DNA from: Helicobacter labetoulli
GTDB lineage: Bacteria > Campylobacterota > Campylobacteria > Campylobacterales > Helicobacteraceae
Direction of reading: 5' to 3'
NCBI RefSeq assembly: GCF_003670275.1
Contig: NZ_QXJF01000006.1
Span: forward strand, 1 to 64,000
DNA length: 64,000 bases
The position numbers and the translations under genes are program-made. The notes beneath the pieces are model-generated. The model was not told the origin of the DNA, made no database searches, and saw nothing but the letters and a program-made list of their open reading frames with translations. Positions within the stretch are counted from its first letter, which is position 1; the number at the start of each line of letters is the position of its first letter. Below are positions 8,409-15,670 of this stretch, one piece after another.

Positions 8409-9068
8409 ATGTTTGATTTTCAGTTTATGCAGCAATGTGTGCCTTTATTTGCCAAAGCACTTTCTCTAACACTTTACATTTCATTCTTTGGCATTTTGCT
8501 TTCACTTATTATTGGCTTTATTTGTGCGTGGATTCTATTCTTAAAAGTCCCTTTTGTGCGATACATCATTAATACTTATGTTGAAGTGGCTAGAAACACA
8601 CCCTTGCTCATACAACTCTTTTTTCTCTACTATGGACTACACGGCATTATGGGCATTTCGCTCAATGAATATGTGTGTGCTATTACAGGTTTGGCATTTT
8701 TGGGCGGTGGATATATGTGCGAGAGTTTCCGCACAGGCTTAGAATCTATTAGCAAATCTCAAATTGAATCTGCCCAAAGCATAGGATTAGGCTCATTCCA
8801 AATGATGCGATATGTTATCCTACCTCAATCCTTAGGCGTTGCCCTGCCCTCAATTGGTGCAAATGTCATTTTTCTTCTCAAAGAGACTTCGGTTGTAGGT
8901 GTGATTGCCCTTACTGATGTGATGTTTGTAACCAAAGATATTATTACAAACTACTATAAAACAAATGAAGCACTTTTAATGCTTGTCTTAAGTTATCTTA
9001 TCGTGCTTTTGCCTCTCTCATTTGTCTTTTCACTCCTTGAGCGATTTTATAAAAAAAGGGTGCTGTAA
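8409..9068 (+). CDS. Polar amino-acid ABC transporter permease 1
   Basis: A 219-residue inner-membrane permease of the HisMQ/GlnP type with about five hydrophobic segments. EVARNTPLLIQLFFLYYG near 60-77 and the EAA-loop region (IESAQSIGLGSFQMMRYVILPQ) near 118-140 contact the ATPase. With the next two genes it forms a heteromeric importer for polar amino acids, perhaps glutamine as inferred for the related H. pylori system. The last base overlaps the next start. No binding-protein gene is adjacent. Confidence 0.88.
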   Translation: MFDFQFMQQCVPLFAKALSLTLYISFFGILLSLIIGFICAWILFLKVPFVRYIINTYVEVARNTPLLIQLFFLYYGLHGIMGISLNEYVCAITGLAFLGGGYMCESFRTGLESISKSQIESAQSIGLGSFQMMRYVILPQSLGVALPSIGANVIFLLKETSVVGVIALTDVMFVTKDIITNYYKTNEALLMLVLSYLIVLLPLSFVFSLLERFYKKRVL

Positions 9069-9724
9069 TGGAGATTTTCTTTATAGGTTCAAATTTTATG
9101 CGTTTATTGCAAGGTGCAACGCTTACCCTAGAAATTGCCCTTATCTCTATTATTTTTTCAACACTTGGCGGACTTGTGCTTGGGTTTATTATGACTTGCA
9201 AAAATCTTATTGTTGTGGGTTTGTGTAGATTCTACCTTGAGTGTGTCCGCATTATCCCTATTTTGGCGTGGCTTTTTATTGTCTTTTTTGGAATCTCGCA
9301 ATATTTTGATATAAGCCTAAGTGCCTTTAGCAGTGCTATTATTGTTTTTAGTTTATGGGGCATTGCGGAAGTGGGTGATTTGGTAAGAGGAGCTATCACT
9401 TCATTACCAAAACACCAAATTGAAAGCGGCAAGGCACTAGGGCTACAACAATGGCAGATTCTACTCTACATCATCTTCCCCCAAGCCCTGCAAAGACTGC
9501 TCCCCTCAATTGTTTCTCTCTCAACGCGTATGATTAAGACAACTTCACTTGTAGCCCTCATTGGAGCGGTGGATTTGCTGCAAGTGGGGCAGCAGATTAT
9601 TGAACTGAATAAATCCCAAGCACACGCGAGCTTTTGGGTGTATGGTGGAATCTTTGCGACATATTTTCTTTTGTGCTATCCGCTTTCTTATCTTAGTAGA
9701 ATCTTGGAGAAAAAATATCAATGA
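9068..9724 (+). CDS. Polar amino-acid ABC transporter permease 2
   Basis: A 218-residue partner permease, homologous in layout to the preceding one. It carries ECVRIIPILAWLFIVFFG and the EAA loop (IESGKALGLQQWQILLYIIFPQ), then LPSIVSLSTRMIKTTSL. The ATG at 9068 overlaps the previous stop (TAATG), and its own stop overlaps the ATPase start (ATGA), so all three proteins should be made in matched amounts. Confidence 0.88.
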   Translation: MEIFFIGSNFMRLLQGATLTLEIALISIIFSTLGGLVLGFIMTCKNLIVVGLCRFYLECVRIIPILAWLFIVFFGISQYFDISLSAFSSAIIVFSLWGIAEVGDLVRGAITSLPKHQIESGKALGLQQWQILLYIIFPQALQRLLPSIVSLSTRMIKTTSLVALIGAVDLLQVGQQIIELNKSQAHASFWVYGGIFATYFLLCYPLSYLSRILEKKYQ

Positions 9725-10461
9725 GTGAAATATTACTTGACATACGACATTTGAAAAAAACTTTTGATGGAAATCATTTTGTGCTAAATGACATCTCTAT
9801 GCAGGTGAAAAAAGGCGAAGTGATAGTGATTTTAGGGGCAAGTGGCTGTGGTAAAAGCACCTTTTTGCGTTGCATCAATGGACTAGAATCTATTCAAAGT
9901 GGGGAGATTCTGCTCAATGGCAAACTTCTTAATGATAAAAAAGCAAAGTGGAGTGCTATCCGCCAACGCATAGGTATGGTGTTTCAAAGCTATGATCTTT
10001 TTCCGCATATGAGCGTTATGGATAATATTTTGCTAGGACCTACAAAAGTGCAAAAGCGTGAAAAAAAAGAGATTCAAGCGCAAGCCCAAAGGCTTTTAGA
10101 ACGCGTAGGACTAGCACAAAAAATGTATGCCTCACCAAAGGAGCTAAGTGGAGGACAAAAGCAACGCGTAGCCATTGTGCGTGCATTATGTATGAATCCT
10201 GAAATTATGCTTTTTGATGAAGTAACCGCTTCACTTGATCCTGAAATGGTTAAAGAAGTGCTTGAAGTGATTTTGGAGCTTGCCAAAGAGGGAATGACTA
10301 TGCTTATTGTAACGCACGAAATGCGATTTGCACGAAAGGTAGCAGATAGAATCTGCTTTTTTGATGAGGGCAAACTCGCAGAGCAAAGTAGCCCAGAGAG
10401 CTTTTTCACAAACCCCAAAACCCAAAGGGCAAAACGATTTTTAAATGTCTTTGAACTCTAA
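9721..10461 (+). CDS. Polar amino-acid ABC transporter ATP-binding protein
   Basis: A 246-residue ABC ATPase of the GlnQ/HisP group. Walker A is GASGCGKST near residues 39-47, the Q loop is MVFQSYD, the signature is LSGGQKQRVA, Walker B is IMLFDEVTASLD, where Val replaces the more common Pro or Ala, and the H-loop is IVTHE. It energises the two upstream permeases. Spacing and overlaps indicate one operon. Confidence 0.9.
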   Translation: MSEILLDIRHLKKTFDGNHFVLNDISMQVKKGEVIVILGASGCGKSTFLRCINGLESIQSGEILLNGKLLNDKKAKWSAIRQRIGMVFQSYDLFPHMSVMDNILLGPTKVQKREKKEIQAQAQRLLERVGLAQKMYASPKELSGGQKQRVAIVRALCMNPEIMLFDEVTASLDPEMVKEVLEVILELAKEGMTMLIVTHEMRFARKVADRICFFDEGKLAEQSSPESFFTNPKTQRAKRFLNVFEL

Positions 10462-10485
10462 GATTTTTGGAGAAGCGGGGTTTAA

Positions 10486-10623
10486 AAAATATTTGAAAAA
10501 CACCTAGCCGCCATAGAATCTAAAATGCGACAAGATTCTAAAAACACTCAATTTTCACATAAAAATCTTAGCCTTTGTGTTGCGGTTAAAAAACTAAAGC
10601 TAGGCTCTTATAAAATTTTATAG
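10486..10623 (+). pseudogene. Possible C-terminal gene remnant
   Basis: Between the ATPase gene and tonB, the plus strand is open from 10486 to a TAG at 10621. It reads as protein-like sequence ending LCVAVKKLKLGSYKIL, and after the stop the frame continues PTLRR to a second stop. An ATG at 10525 would give only 32 residues, with no good binding site. The family is not recognised. It looks like the decayed tail of a larger gene, but chance is possible. Confidence 0.25.
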
Positions 10624-10646
10624 CCCACACTACGAAGATAATCACA

Positions 10647-11342
10647 TCAAATCCCATCAGTCTTTAGCTCATACACGATAGGAAGCTCTATTTTTGTCGT
10701 TACACTTAACCTTGGAAAATCCCCCTGTGCCTTTTTGATAGCATTGAGAGCAGCGACATTAAAAGGATCATGCGGACAAGGTTTAATAATGCGGATACTA
10801 GCCACCTTACCATCTTTATAAATGACAAACTCCACTATCACTTCCCCCTCTAGTCCTCGCTTTCTTGCCATATTTGGATACTTATTCTTGCGGTCAATAG
10901 CTCGTTTGATTTGAGAAAAATTCTCATCTTCATCACCATTTCTATACGAAAGCGTTTGGATAATCTCGCCCTCTTCTGCCTTTTCATCAGGCTTTGCCTT
11001 TGGAGCTGGGGTTGGCGGAGGGCTTGTCTCTTCTTGTTTAGCGAGTTTGCCCTGCTGTTTTACAATCTCTTTTTGAATCCGCTTTTTATGCTGTTGCGTG
11101 CGAGTTGGCTTTGGATTCTCTACATTATCTTGGTTAGAAGGCGTTTGAAATGTCGCTAGGGCAATGGTTGTAATATTATCGCCATTTTGCTGCAACTCCA
11201 CATTGTGAAACACACCAAAAAGCCACACAACAAGCCCAATATGAAGCACAAAACTTATGGCAAAACCCAAGCGAGTAGGCGTCAAAAAGCTTGATTTTGC
11301 AATATTTTTATTTGGATTTTGTTGAAATGCCAAAGTTTTCAT
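10647..11342 (-). CDS. tonB: Energy transducer TonB
   Basis: TonB spans the periplasm and transmits ExbB/ExbD energy to outer-membrane receptors. The 231-residue protein has an N-terminal anchor with the SxxxH motif (Ser30, His34 in SFVLHIG). A Lys/Glu/Pro-rich spacer with PPPTPAPKAKP follows, then the C-terminal TonB fold with YPNMARKRGLEGEVIVEF. Its start lies 35 bases inside exbD, so it is coupled. The operon faces nikR, as in H. pylori, where NikR and Fur affect this system. Confidence 0.92.
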   Translation of the reverse strand: MKTLAFQQNPNKNIAKSSFLTPTRLGFAISFVLHIGLVVWLFGVFHNVELQQNGDNITTIALATFQTPSNQDNVENPKPTRTQQHKKRIQKEIVKQQGKLAKQEETSPPPTPAPKAKPDEKAEEGEIIQTLSYRNGDEDENFSQIKRAIDRKNKYPNMARKRGLEGEVIVEFVIYKDGKVASIRIIKPCPHDPFNVAALNAIKKAQGDFPRLSVTTKIELPIVYELKTDGI

Positions 11343-11688
11343 GCCCTTTCTCCTTTAAAATATCCACAATTTGTATAAAAGTCTCAAACTTAGAATCTTT
11401 ATCGCTTTTGAGCTGAATGAGTGTTTTATTATCAATCTTTGCAATCTGCTCTTTTAAAGATTCTATCTCTACTTGTTTATCATCAAAATAAATCGCATTC
11501 TTATCATCAATAGTAATAACAATGGGCTTTTGCTCTTGTGTCTGTTCGTTTTGACTAGCATAAGGCAGCTCTACTTTAATCTGCCCTTGAGCGATAAAAG
11601 TAGAAACACTAAGCACAATGGCTAAAAGCACAAGCATCACATCAATGAATGGGACAATGTTTAAGCCATCTTTTTTTGGAATTCTCAT
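11308..11688 (-). CDS. exbD: Biopolymer transport protein ExbD
   Basis: A 126-residue single-span inner-membrane protein of the ExbD/TolR family. The essential transmembrane acid is Asp16 in NIVPFIDVMLVLL; the rest is a small periplasmic domain. Together with ExbB it forms the proton-driven motor for TonB. It starts three bases after the exbB stop and overlaps tonB by 35 bases. Confidence 0.92.
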   Translation of the reverse strand: MRIPKKDGLNIVPFIDVMLVLLAIVLSVSTFIAQGQIKVELPYASQNEQTQEQKPIVITIDDKNAIYFDDKQVEIESLKEQIAKIDNKTLIQLKSDKDSKFETFIQIVDILKEKGHENFGISTKSK

Positions 11689-11691
11689 TTT

Positions 11692-12120
11692 TTATCCTTG
11701 TTTTTGAGAAAGCTTATAGCGATTAAGCAAAATATCCATTTTACGCGCAAAAGCATTATACACAATCAATGTAGGAATCGCCACAACAAGCCCTAGAGCC
11801 GTGGCTTTTAAGGCAGTAGATAGCCCCACCATAATACTTTGAGCGTCCATTCCTCCACTCATTCCCATATCATAAAAGGTAATCATTATCCCAATAACAG
11901 TTCCCAAAAGCCCCACATAAGGTGCGTTAGAGTAAATAATATACAATGCAGTCAAATTCTTGCTCAATGCTTCTTCTAGCACACTCTCATCAGCATAATC
12001 ATTCATATTAATTTTTGCATAAAATATCACTCGCTCACAGCTTAGCCACACTGCCACAAAACTCATAAATCCCAAAATAGCAAAAACAATATGATCTATA
12101 TAATCTTTCAAAAATTCCAT
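11692..12120 (-). CDS. exbB: Biopolymer transport protein ExbB
   Basis: A 142-residue MotA/TolQ/ExbB-family membrane protein with three hydrophobic segments. The conserved [17 protein letters not shown] and [16 protein letters not shown] blocks form the proton channel around ExbD. The protein is short like the H. pylori version and lacks a long N-terminal periplasmic extension. It is the first gene of exbB-exbD-tonB. Confidence 0.9.
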   Translation of the reverse strand: MEFLKDYIDHIVFAILGFMSFVAVWLSCERVIFYAKINMNDYADESVLEEALSKNLTALYIIYSNAPYVGLLGTVIGIMITFYDMGMSGGMDAQSIMVGLSTALKATALGLVVAIPTLIVYNAFARKMDILLNRYKLSQKQG

Positions 12121-12190
12121 ACTTTACTCCTCTTACACTGCTTTATTACCATAAAAAATTATGAAAACTTAATTCCTTTTAGGCTTAGCA

Positions 12191-12215
12191 TATTATAAAA
12201 ATCATTCTTAAAATA
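12191..12215. promoter_or_regulatory. Candidate NikR operator between exbB and nikR
   Basis: TATTATA (12191-12197), 11 spacer bases, then TAAAATA (12209-12215) resembles the H. pylori NikR consensus TATWATT-N11-AATWATA. By my alignment it matches 6 of 7 in the left half and 5 of 7 in the right. It sits midway between the divergent genes, where a nickel-responsive operator would be expected. Confidence 0.45.
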
Positions 12216-12276
12216 ACTTTACACTTCCTTTTAAATTCACTTAAATTTCACACTTACAGATTCGGTGTAAATTCTA

Positions 12277-12285
12277 TGCTACAAT
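12277..12285 (+). promoter_or_regulatory. Extended -10 promoter of nikR
   Basis: TGCTACAAT is an extended -10 element 45 bases before ATG 12330. The candidate NikR box lies about 60 bases upstream of it, compatible with autoregulation. Confidence 0.5.
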
Positions 12286-12329
12286 ATCGGCATTTATCTC
12301 ACCCAAACAGCCCAAAAAAAGGAAAAAGA

Positions 12330-12761
12330 ATGAAGCAAAATATTATCCGCTTTAGCGTATCCTTGCCGCAGAATCTCTTAGATACACTTGATGAAAAACT
12401 CACGCACAATGGCTATTCATCGCGTTCTGAGCTTGTTAGGGATATGATACGAGAAAAACTCAACGAAGAAGTATGGAGCAATGGCGATGAAAGCACACAA
12501 GGCGTGGCTGTTTTGACAATTATCTATGACCATCATCAACGCGAACTCAATCAGCGTATGATTGATATTCAGCATACAAACACACATAATGGCAATGTGG
12601 AAATTCTCTGCAACACCCACGTGCATTTAGACCATCACAACTGCCTTGAAACGATTATCCTAAAAGGTAAGGGCAAAAATATTGAAAATCTTAGTATTGA
12701 AATTGGCGGATTAAAGGGTGTGAAATTTTCTAAACTCACGCGTGCAAGTCGCTTTGAGTAA
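12330..12761 (+). CDS. nikR: Nickel-responsive regulator NikR
   Basis: NikR is a ribbon-helix-helix repressor/activator that senses Ni2+ and controls nickel uptake and urease or hydrogenase genes. From ATG 12330 the protein has 143 residues: an RHH DNA-binding part at 1-50 ([20 protein letters not shown]) and an ACT-like metal domain. The ligands corresponding to H. pylori His88, His99, His101 and Cys107 are His86, His97, His99 and Cys105. AAAGGAAAAAG precedes this ATG, so the longer frame from 12276 is rejected. Confidence 0.94.
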   Translation: MKQNIIRFSVSLPQNLLDTLDEKLTHNGYSSRSELVRDMIREKLNEEVWSNGDESTQGVAVLTIIYDHHQRELNQRMIDIQHTNTHNGNVEILCNTHVHLDHHNCLETIILKGKGKNIENLSIEIGGLKGVKFSKLTRASRFE

Positions 12762-12771
12762 AGCTCAAAGT

Positions 12772-13413
12772 ATGCTAACAAGTAGCCAAAGCCAAGATTC
12801 TAAAGCATTTTTTGCCATCTATGGCGGGAGCTTTGATCCACCACATTTGGCACATTTGGAGATTCTAAAAATATTAAACAACAATCCTTTATGCCTTAAG
12901 ATTATTCTCTTACCCAACTACCGCAATCCTCTAAAGTCTCCAACTCTTTTTACGCCAAAAGAGCGACTTAAAATGTGTGAGATTCTAGCCCAAACAAGCG
13001 GAGATAAAACCATAATTGATGATTATGAAATAAAACAAAATCGCCCAGTGCATACTATTGAAAGCATTTCTGCCTTACAAAAGCAGATTCTAGATTCTTA
13101 TCCTTTGTCTTATGCACAAGCCAAGCTTTGTTTTGTTCTAGGTAGCGATAGTTTTCAATCCTTGCATCTTTGGAAAGATTCACAATCTCTATGCAAACTT
13201 GTGGAGTTTATTGTCATAAAACGAGAATCTAATGCAATAACCTATCCGCAAAATCTCAAACCGCAAATACGAGAGAGCATCTCACTTTCACATTTTAACC
13301 CTATCTCATCAAGCAAAGTGCGGGAGCTTTTACATAATGGCGAGATTGAAAAAGCTTTAAAAATGCTACCTCAACAGATTTTTCCTTTTATCCACACACA
13401 TTTTAAGCTATAA
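12772..13413 (+). CDS. nadD: Nicotinate-nucleotide adenylyltransferase
   Basis: NadD transfers AMP from ATP to nicotinate mononucleotide in NAD synthesis. The nucleotidyltransferase signature GGSFDPPHLAHLEIL is near the N-terminus and ISSSKVRELL near the C-terminus. Two starts are possible: ATG 12772, ten bases after the nikR stop, or GTG 12742, which overlaps nikR. Neither has a strong binding site; I list the ATG, giving 213 residues. Confidence 0.9.
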   Translation: MLTSSQSQDSKAFFAIYGGSFDPPHLAHLEILKILNNNPLCLKIILLPNYRNPLKSPTLFTPKERLKMCEILAQTSGDKTIIDDYEIKQNRPVHTIESISALQKQILDSYPLSYAQAKLCFVLGSDSFQSLHLWKDSQSLCKLVEFIVIKRESNAITYPQNLKPQIRESISLSHFNPISSSKVRELLHNGEIEKALKMLPQQIFPFIHTHFKL

Positions 13414-13414
13414 T
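13409..13414 (+). promoter_or_regulatory. -10 element of rsfS inside the nadD end
   Basis: TATAAT overlaps the nadD stop codon and lies 33 bases upstream of the rsfS ATG. The binding site is AAGGA at 13436-13440. rsfS may therefore be transcribed both from here and from nadD. Confidence 0.45.
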
Positions 13415-13446
13415 ACCGCCTTTTAAGTTATTTTCAAGGAACAAAT

Positions 13447-13842
13447 ATGCAAGTAGCACAATCAAATCAATCCGCCACATCAACCCTATCAATTGATGAG
13501 AGATTGCAGCGTATTCAAACACTTTTAGAGGATAAAAAAGGCGAAGATATTGAGATTTTTGATTTAAGTGGGAAAGATTATATTGTCAATAAGGTTGTGA
13601 TTGTAAGTGCGATGATAGGGCGGCATTCTTTTGCCTTGCTAGATCATCTAAAAACCGAGCTAAAGCCAAGGGGCGAGACATTCTATGCCACGGAAGAGGA
13701 GAGTGAAGATTGGCTTATCGCGGATTTGGGGGATATTATGATTCATATTTTCACGCCAAATCATCGCAAGAGATTTAATCTTGAAGAGTTTTTAAACACA
13801 ATGATTGCAAATAAAAAAGAGAGTTTAAACCTAGAATCTTAA
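13447..13842 (+). CDS. rsfS: Ribosomal silencing factor RsfS
   Basis: A 131-residue RsfS/YbeB/Iojap protein that binds ribosomal protein uL14 and blocks subunit joining when nutrients are short. The family blocks DLSGKDYIVNKVVIVSA and EEESEDWLIADLGDIMIHIF are clear, followed by an acidic, helical C-terminus. It sits next to nadD, a common bacterial pairing. Confidence 0.92.
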   Translation: MQVAQSNQSATSTLSIDERLQRIQTLLEDKKGEDIEIFDLSGKDYIVNKVVIVSAMIGRHSFALLDHLKTELKPRGETFYATEEESEDWLIADLGDIMIHIFTPNHRKRFNLEEFLNTMIANKKESLNLES

Positions 13843-13871
13843 AAAAATATCCAATGAGTTTAGCTTACTCA

Positions 13872-14024
13872 CTATCTTTGGCACTTTTTGGGGTTGGGTT
13901 CTTCCACATCTTTTGCTCTAGATTCTAATGTGCTAGATTTTGATCCACTACAACAAGGATAAACGCCATAAGCATAATGATATGTTTTAGGGGCAATGGT
14001 ATAGGTTGCTTTGACTAACAGCAC
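13872..14024 (-). pseudogene. Orphan 50-codon coding fragment
   Basis: Downstream of acpS on the same strand, an open frame from GTG 14024 to TAG 13872 reads as protein-like sequence with TYHYAYGVYPCCSGSKSS, then a charged tail EEPNPKKCQR. An in-frame stop occurs 18 bases upstream of the GTG, no ATG exists and no binding site is obvious. The composition suggests the C-terminal part of a small exported or lipoprotein gene that lost its 5' end. The family is unknown. Confidence 0.35.
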
Positions 14025-14050
14025 AAATTTATTAAAATCTTTTTAAGATT

Positions 14051-14431
14051 CTATGCTTTTTCACATCTTTTACACAGCACCACAGCAATAGCAAAGCCTC
14101 CATCGTGGCTGATACTTAGGGCTATCTCATCTATACCAAATTCACGCATTTTATTTTGAGTAAGACTGATAAGCGGTGCATTTTTAGAATCTTTACTCAC
14201 ACGCATATCTAAAAAACCAAGCTCTTTGCAGATTCCAACACCTAGTGCCTTGGCACAAGCCTCCTTTGCCGCCCAAAATCCCGCTATACGAGAAACATTA
14301 AAAGCCTTGCTAGAATCCTTGTAGCAAAGCTCTATCTCATCTTGAGATAAAAACCGCCTAAGCCCTTTTATACCAAAACGCGTAACAAACTTTTGCATAC
14401 GCCCTATGCTAATAATGTCAATCCCTATCAC
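14051..14431 (-). CDS. acpS: Holo-[acyl-carrier-protein] synthase AcpS
   Basis: AcpS moves 4'-phosphopantetheine from CoA to acyl carrier protein. The 126-residue protein carries GIDI at the start (Asp5 binds Mg2+), FWAAKEACAKALG with the second metal-binding acid, and SISHDGGFAIAVV near the end. The arrangement acpS-fliL-rsmD matches the H. pylori order I recall. The gene starts six bases after the fliL stop. Confidence 0.93.
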   Translation of the reverse strand: MIGIDIISIGRMQKFVTRFGIKGLRRFLSQDEIELCYKDSSKAFNVSRIAGFWAAKEACAKALGVGICKELGFLDMRVSKDSKNAPLISLTQNKMREFGIDEIALSISHDGGFAIAVVLCKRCEKA

Positions 14432-14436
14432 AAATC

Positions 14437-15027
14437 CTAGCTCACCACAAAATCAACAAAAAATACATCAAACACTTTGCCATCCATCAAAAACTCATTA
14501 ATGCGTTTAACTATCTCATCTTTCACACGATTTTTACCCTTTGAAGTCGCCACATCTTCAAGAGACTTAGATGAGAGAATGTCAATCACGACATCTTTTA
14601 TCATAGGCATTTTTTTATCAAGCTCTGCTTGTGTTGCCATAGCTTTAGCTTCGTCTTTATCAAGCTCAAATTGCATACTTGTTTTGAGGTATCTTTTACC
14701 TGTTTGAGTCATAAGATTCACAGTAAAAGGAATGGGACCCTCTGCTGGATAAATAAGACCGGGACGAAACTTATCTCTGCTACGCACTGAAATTGTATTG
14801 CCAACAATAATCTGTGCTGCTTTCTGTGAAGGCTGGGTAGCTTGAGCCTCCACTTGTGTGGTGCTTTCTTGCTTTTTTTCTTCCTCATCATCTCCGCCCA
14901 TAAGCATAAATACAACAATACCCACCAAAATAAGAAGCACTACAATAATACCAATTACCACAAACAAAATTGCCTTGCTTTTTTTCTCTCCTCCACTTTG
15001 TGGGGTCGCTTTTTCTTCTTCTGCCAT
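14437..15027 (-). CDS. fliL: Flagellar basal-body protein FliL
   Basis: FliL surrounds the stator and stabilises flagellar torque generation. From ATG 15027 the protein has 196 residues: an acidic cytoplasmic start (MAEEEKATPQSGGEKK), one membrane helix at about 18-43, a Gln/Glu-rich linker, and a periplasmic SPFH-like domain. AAAGGATTAAT precedes this ATG. The longer upstream frame lies inside rsmD and is not used. Confidence 0.88.
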   Translation of the reverse strand: MAEEEKATPQSGGEKKSKAILFVVIGIIVVLLILVGIVVFMLMGGDDEEEKKQESTTQVEAQATQPSQKAAQIIVGNTISVRSRDKFRPGLIYPAEGPIPFTVNLMTQTGKRYLKTSMQFELDKDEAKAMATQAELDKKMPMIKDVVIDILSSKSLEDVATSKGKNRVKDEIVKRINEFLMDGKVFDVFFVDFVVS

Positions 15028-15028
15028 A

Positions 15029-15652
15029 TTAATCCTTTGCAATGTAATAAGTAAGAGTGCTTTTACCAAAACTCCGCATTTTATACTGCGTATAAACACC
15101 TAGAATCTTAGGCACATTATACCCGCTCAAATGTTCAAAGACAATAAAACGCACACCGCAACGCCCAAGATTCCTAACCAATGTAAAAAGTCGCTCATAT
15201 ATATCCTGCATTCCCTCTCGTATGCAAAATGGCGGGTCAAGATACAAAATGACTTTTTGCGAGTTAGTCCAGCTTTGAAAGCTTTGTGTGAAAAAATCGG
15301 CATTAAAGGTAAAAAAATTTAATGTCTTTCCTATTTTTTGTGCCACATTTTGAGCATTGGCAAGATTATGACATAAAATATTATATGCTTCTTTATCAAT
15401 CTCATAAAACACCGCTTCACTCGCCCCAAGCGAAAGAGCCTCTAGCCCCATAGACCCACAGCCACCAAAACCCTCAACAAACACACTATCTACAATCTCA
15501 CTCCCCATCGTATTGAAAAACGATTCTTTTACAATGGACTTTGTTGGGCGTGTGGAAGATTTGGCATTCCATAAAAGTTTTAGATGCTTTAAACTCCCTG
15601 ATTGTATGTGGAATCTTGCCTGTTTATTATCTGTCATCTTTGCTTTTGCCAT
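15029..15652 (-). CDS. rsmD: 16S rRNA guanine-N2 methyltransferase RsmD
   Basis: A 207-residue SAM-dependent methyltransferase, expected to modify G966 of 16S rRNA. The glycine loop is FVEGFGGCGSMGLEALS, the acidic cofactor residue is in VFYEIDKEA, and the catalytic motif is LDPPF. A substrate-binding segment (STRPTKSIVKESFFNTM) precedes the SAM loop, as in RsmD. It lies one base before fliL and 18 bases after priA. Confidence 0.88.
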   Translation of the reverse strand: MAKAKMTDNKQARFHIQSGSLKHLKLLWNAKSSTRPTKSIVKESFFNTMGSEIVDSVFVEGFGGCGSMGLEALSLGASEAVFYEIDKEAYNILCHNLANAQNVAQKIGKTLNFFTFNADFFTQSFQSWTNSQKVILYLDPPFCIREGMQDIYERLFTLVRNLGRCGVRFIVFEHLSGYNVPKILGVYTQYKMRSFGKSTLTYYIAKD

Positions 15653-15670
15653 ACTTGCCTTTCATTATTT

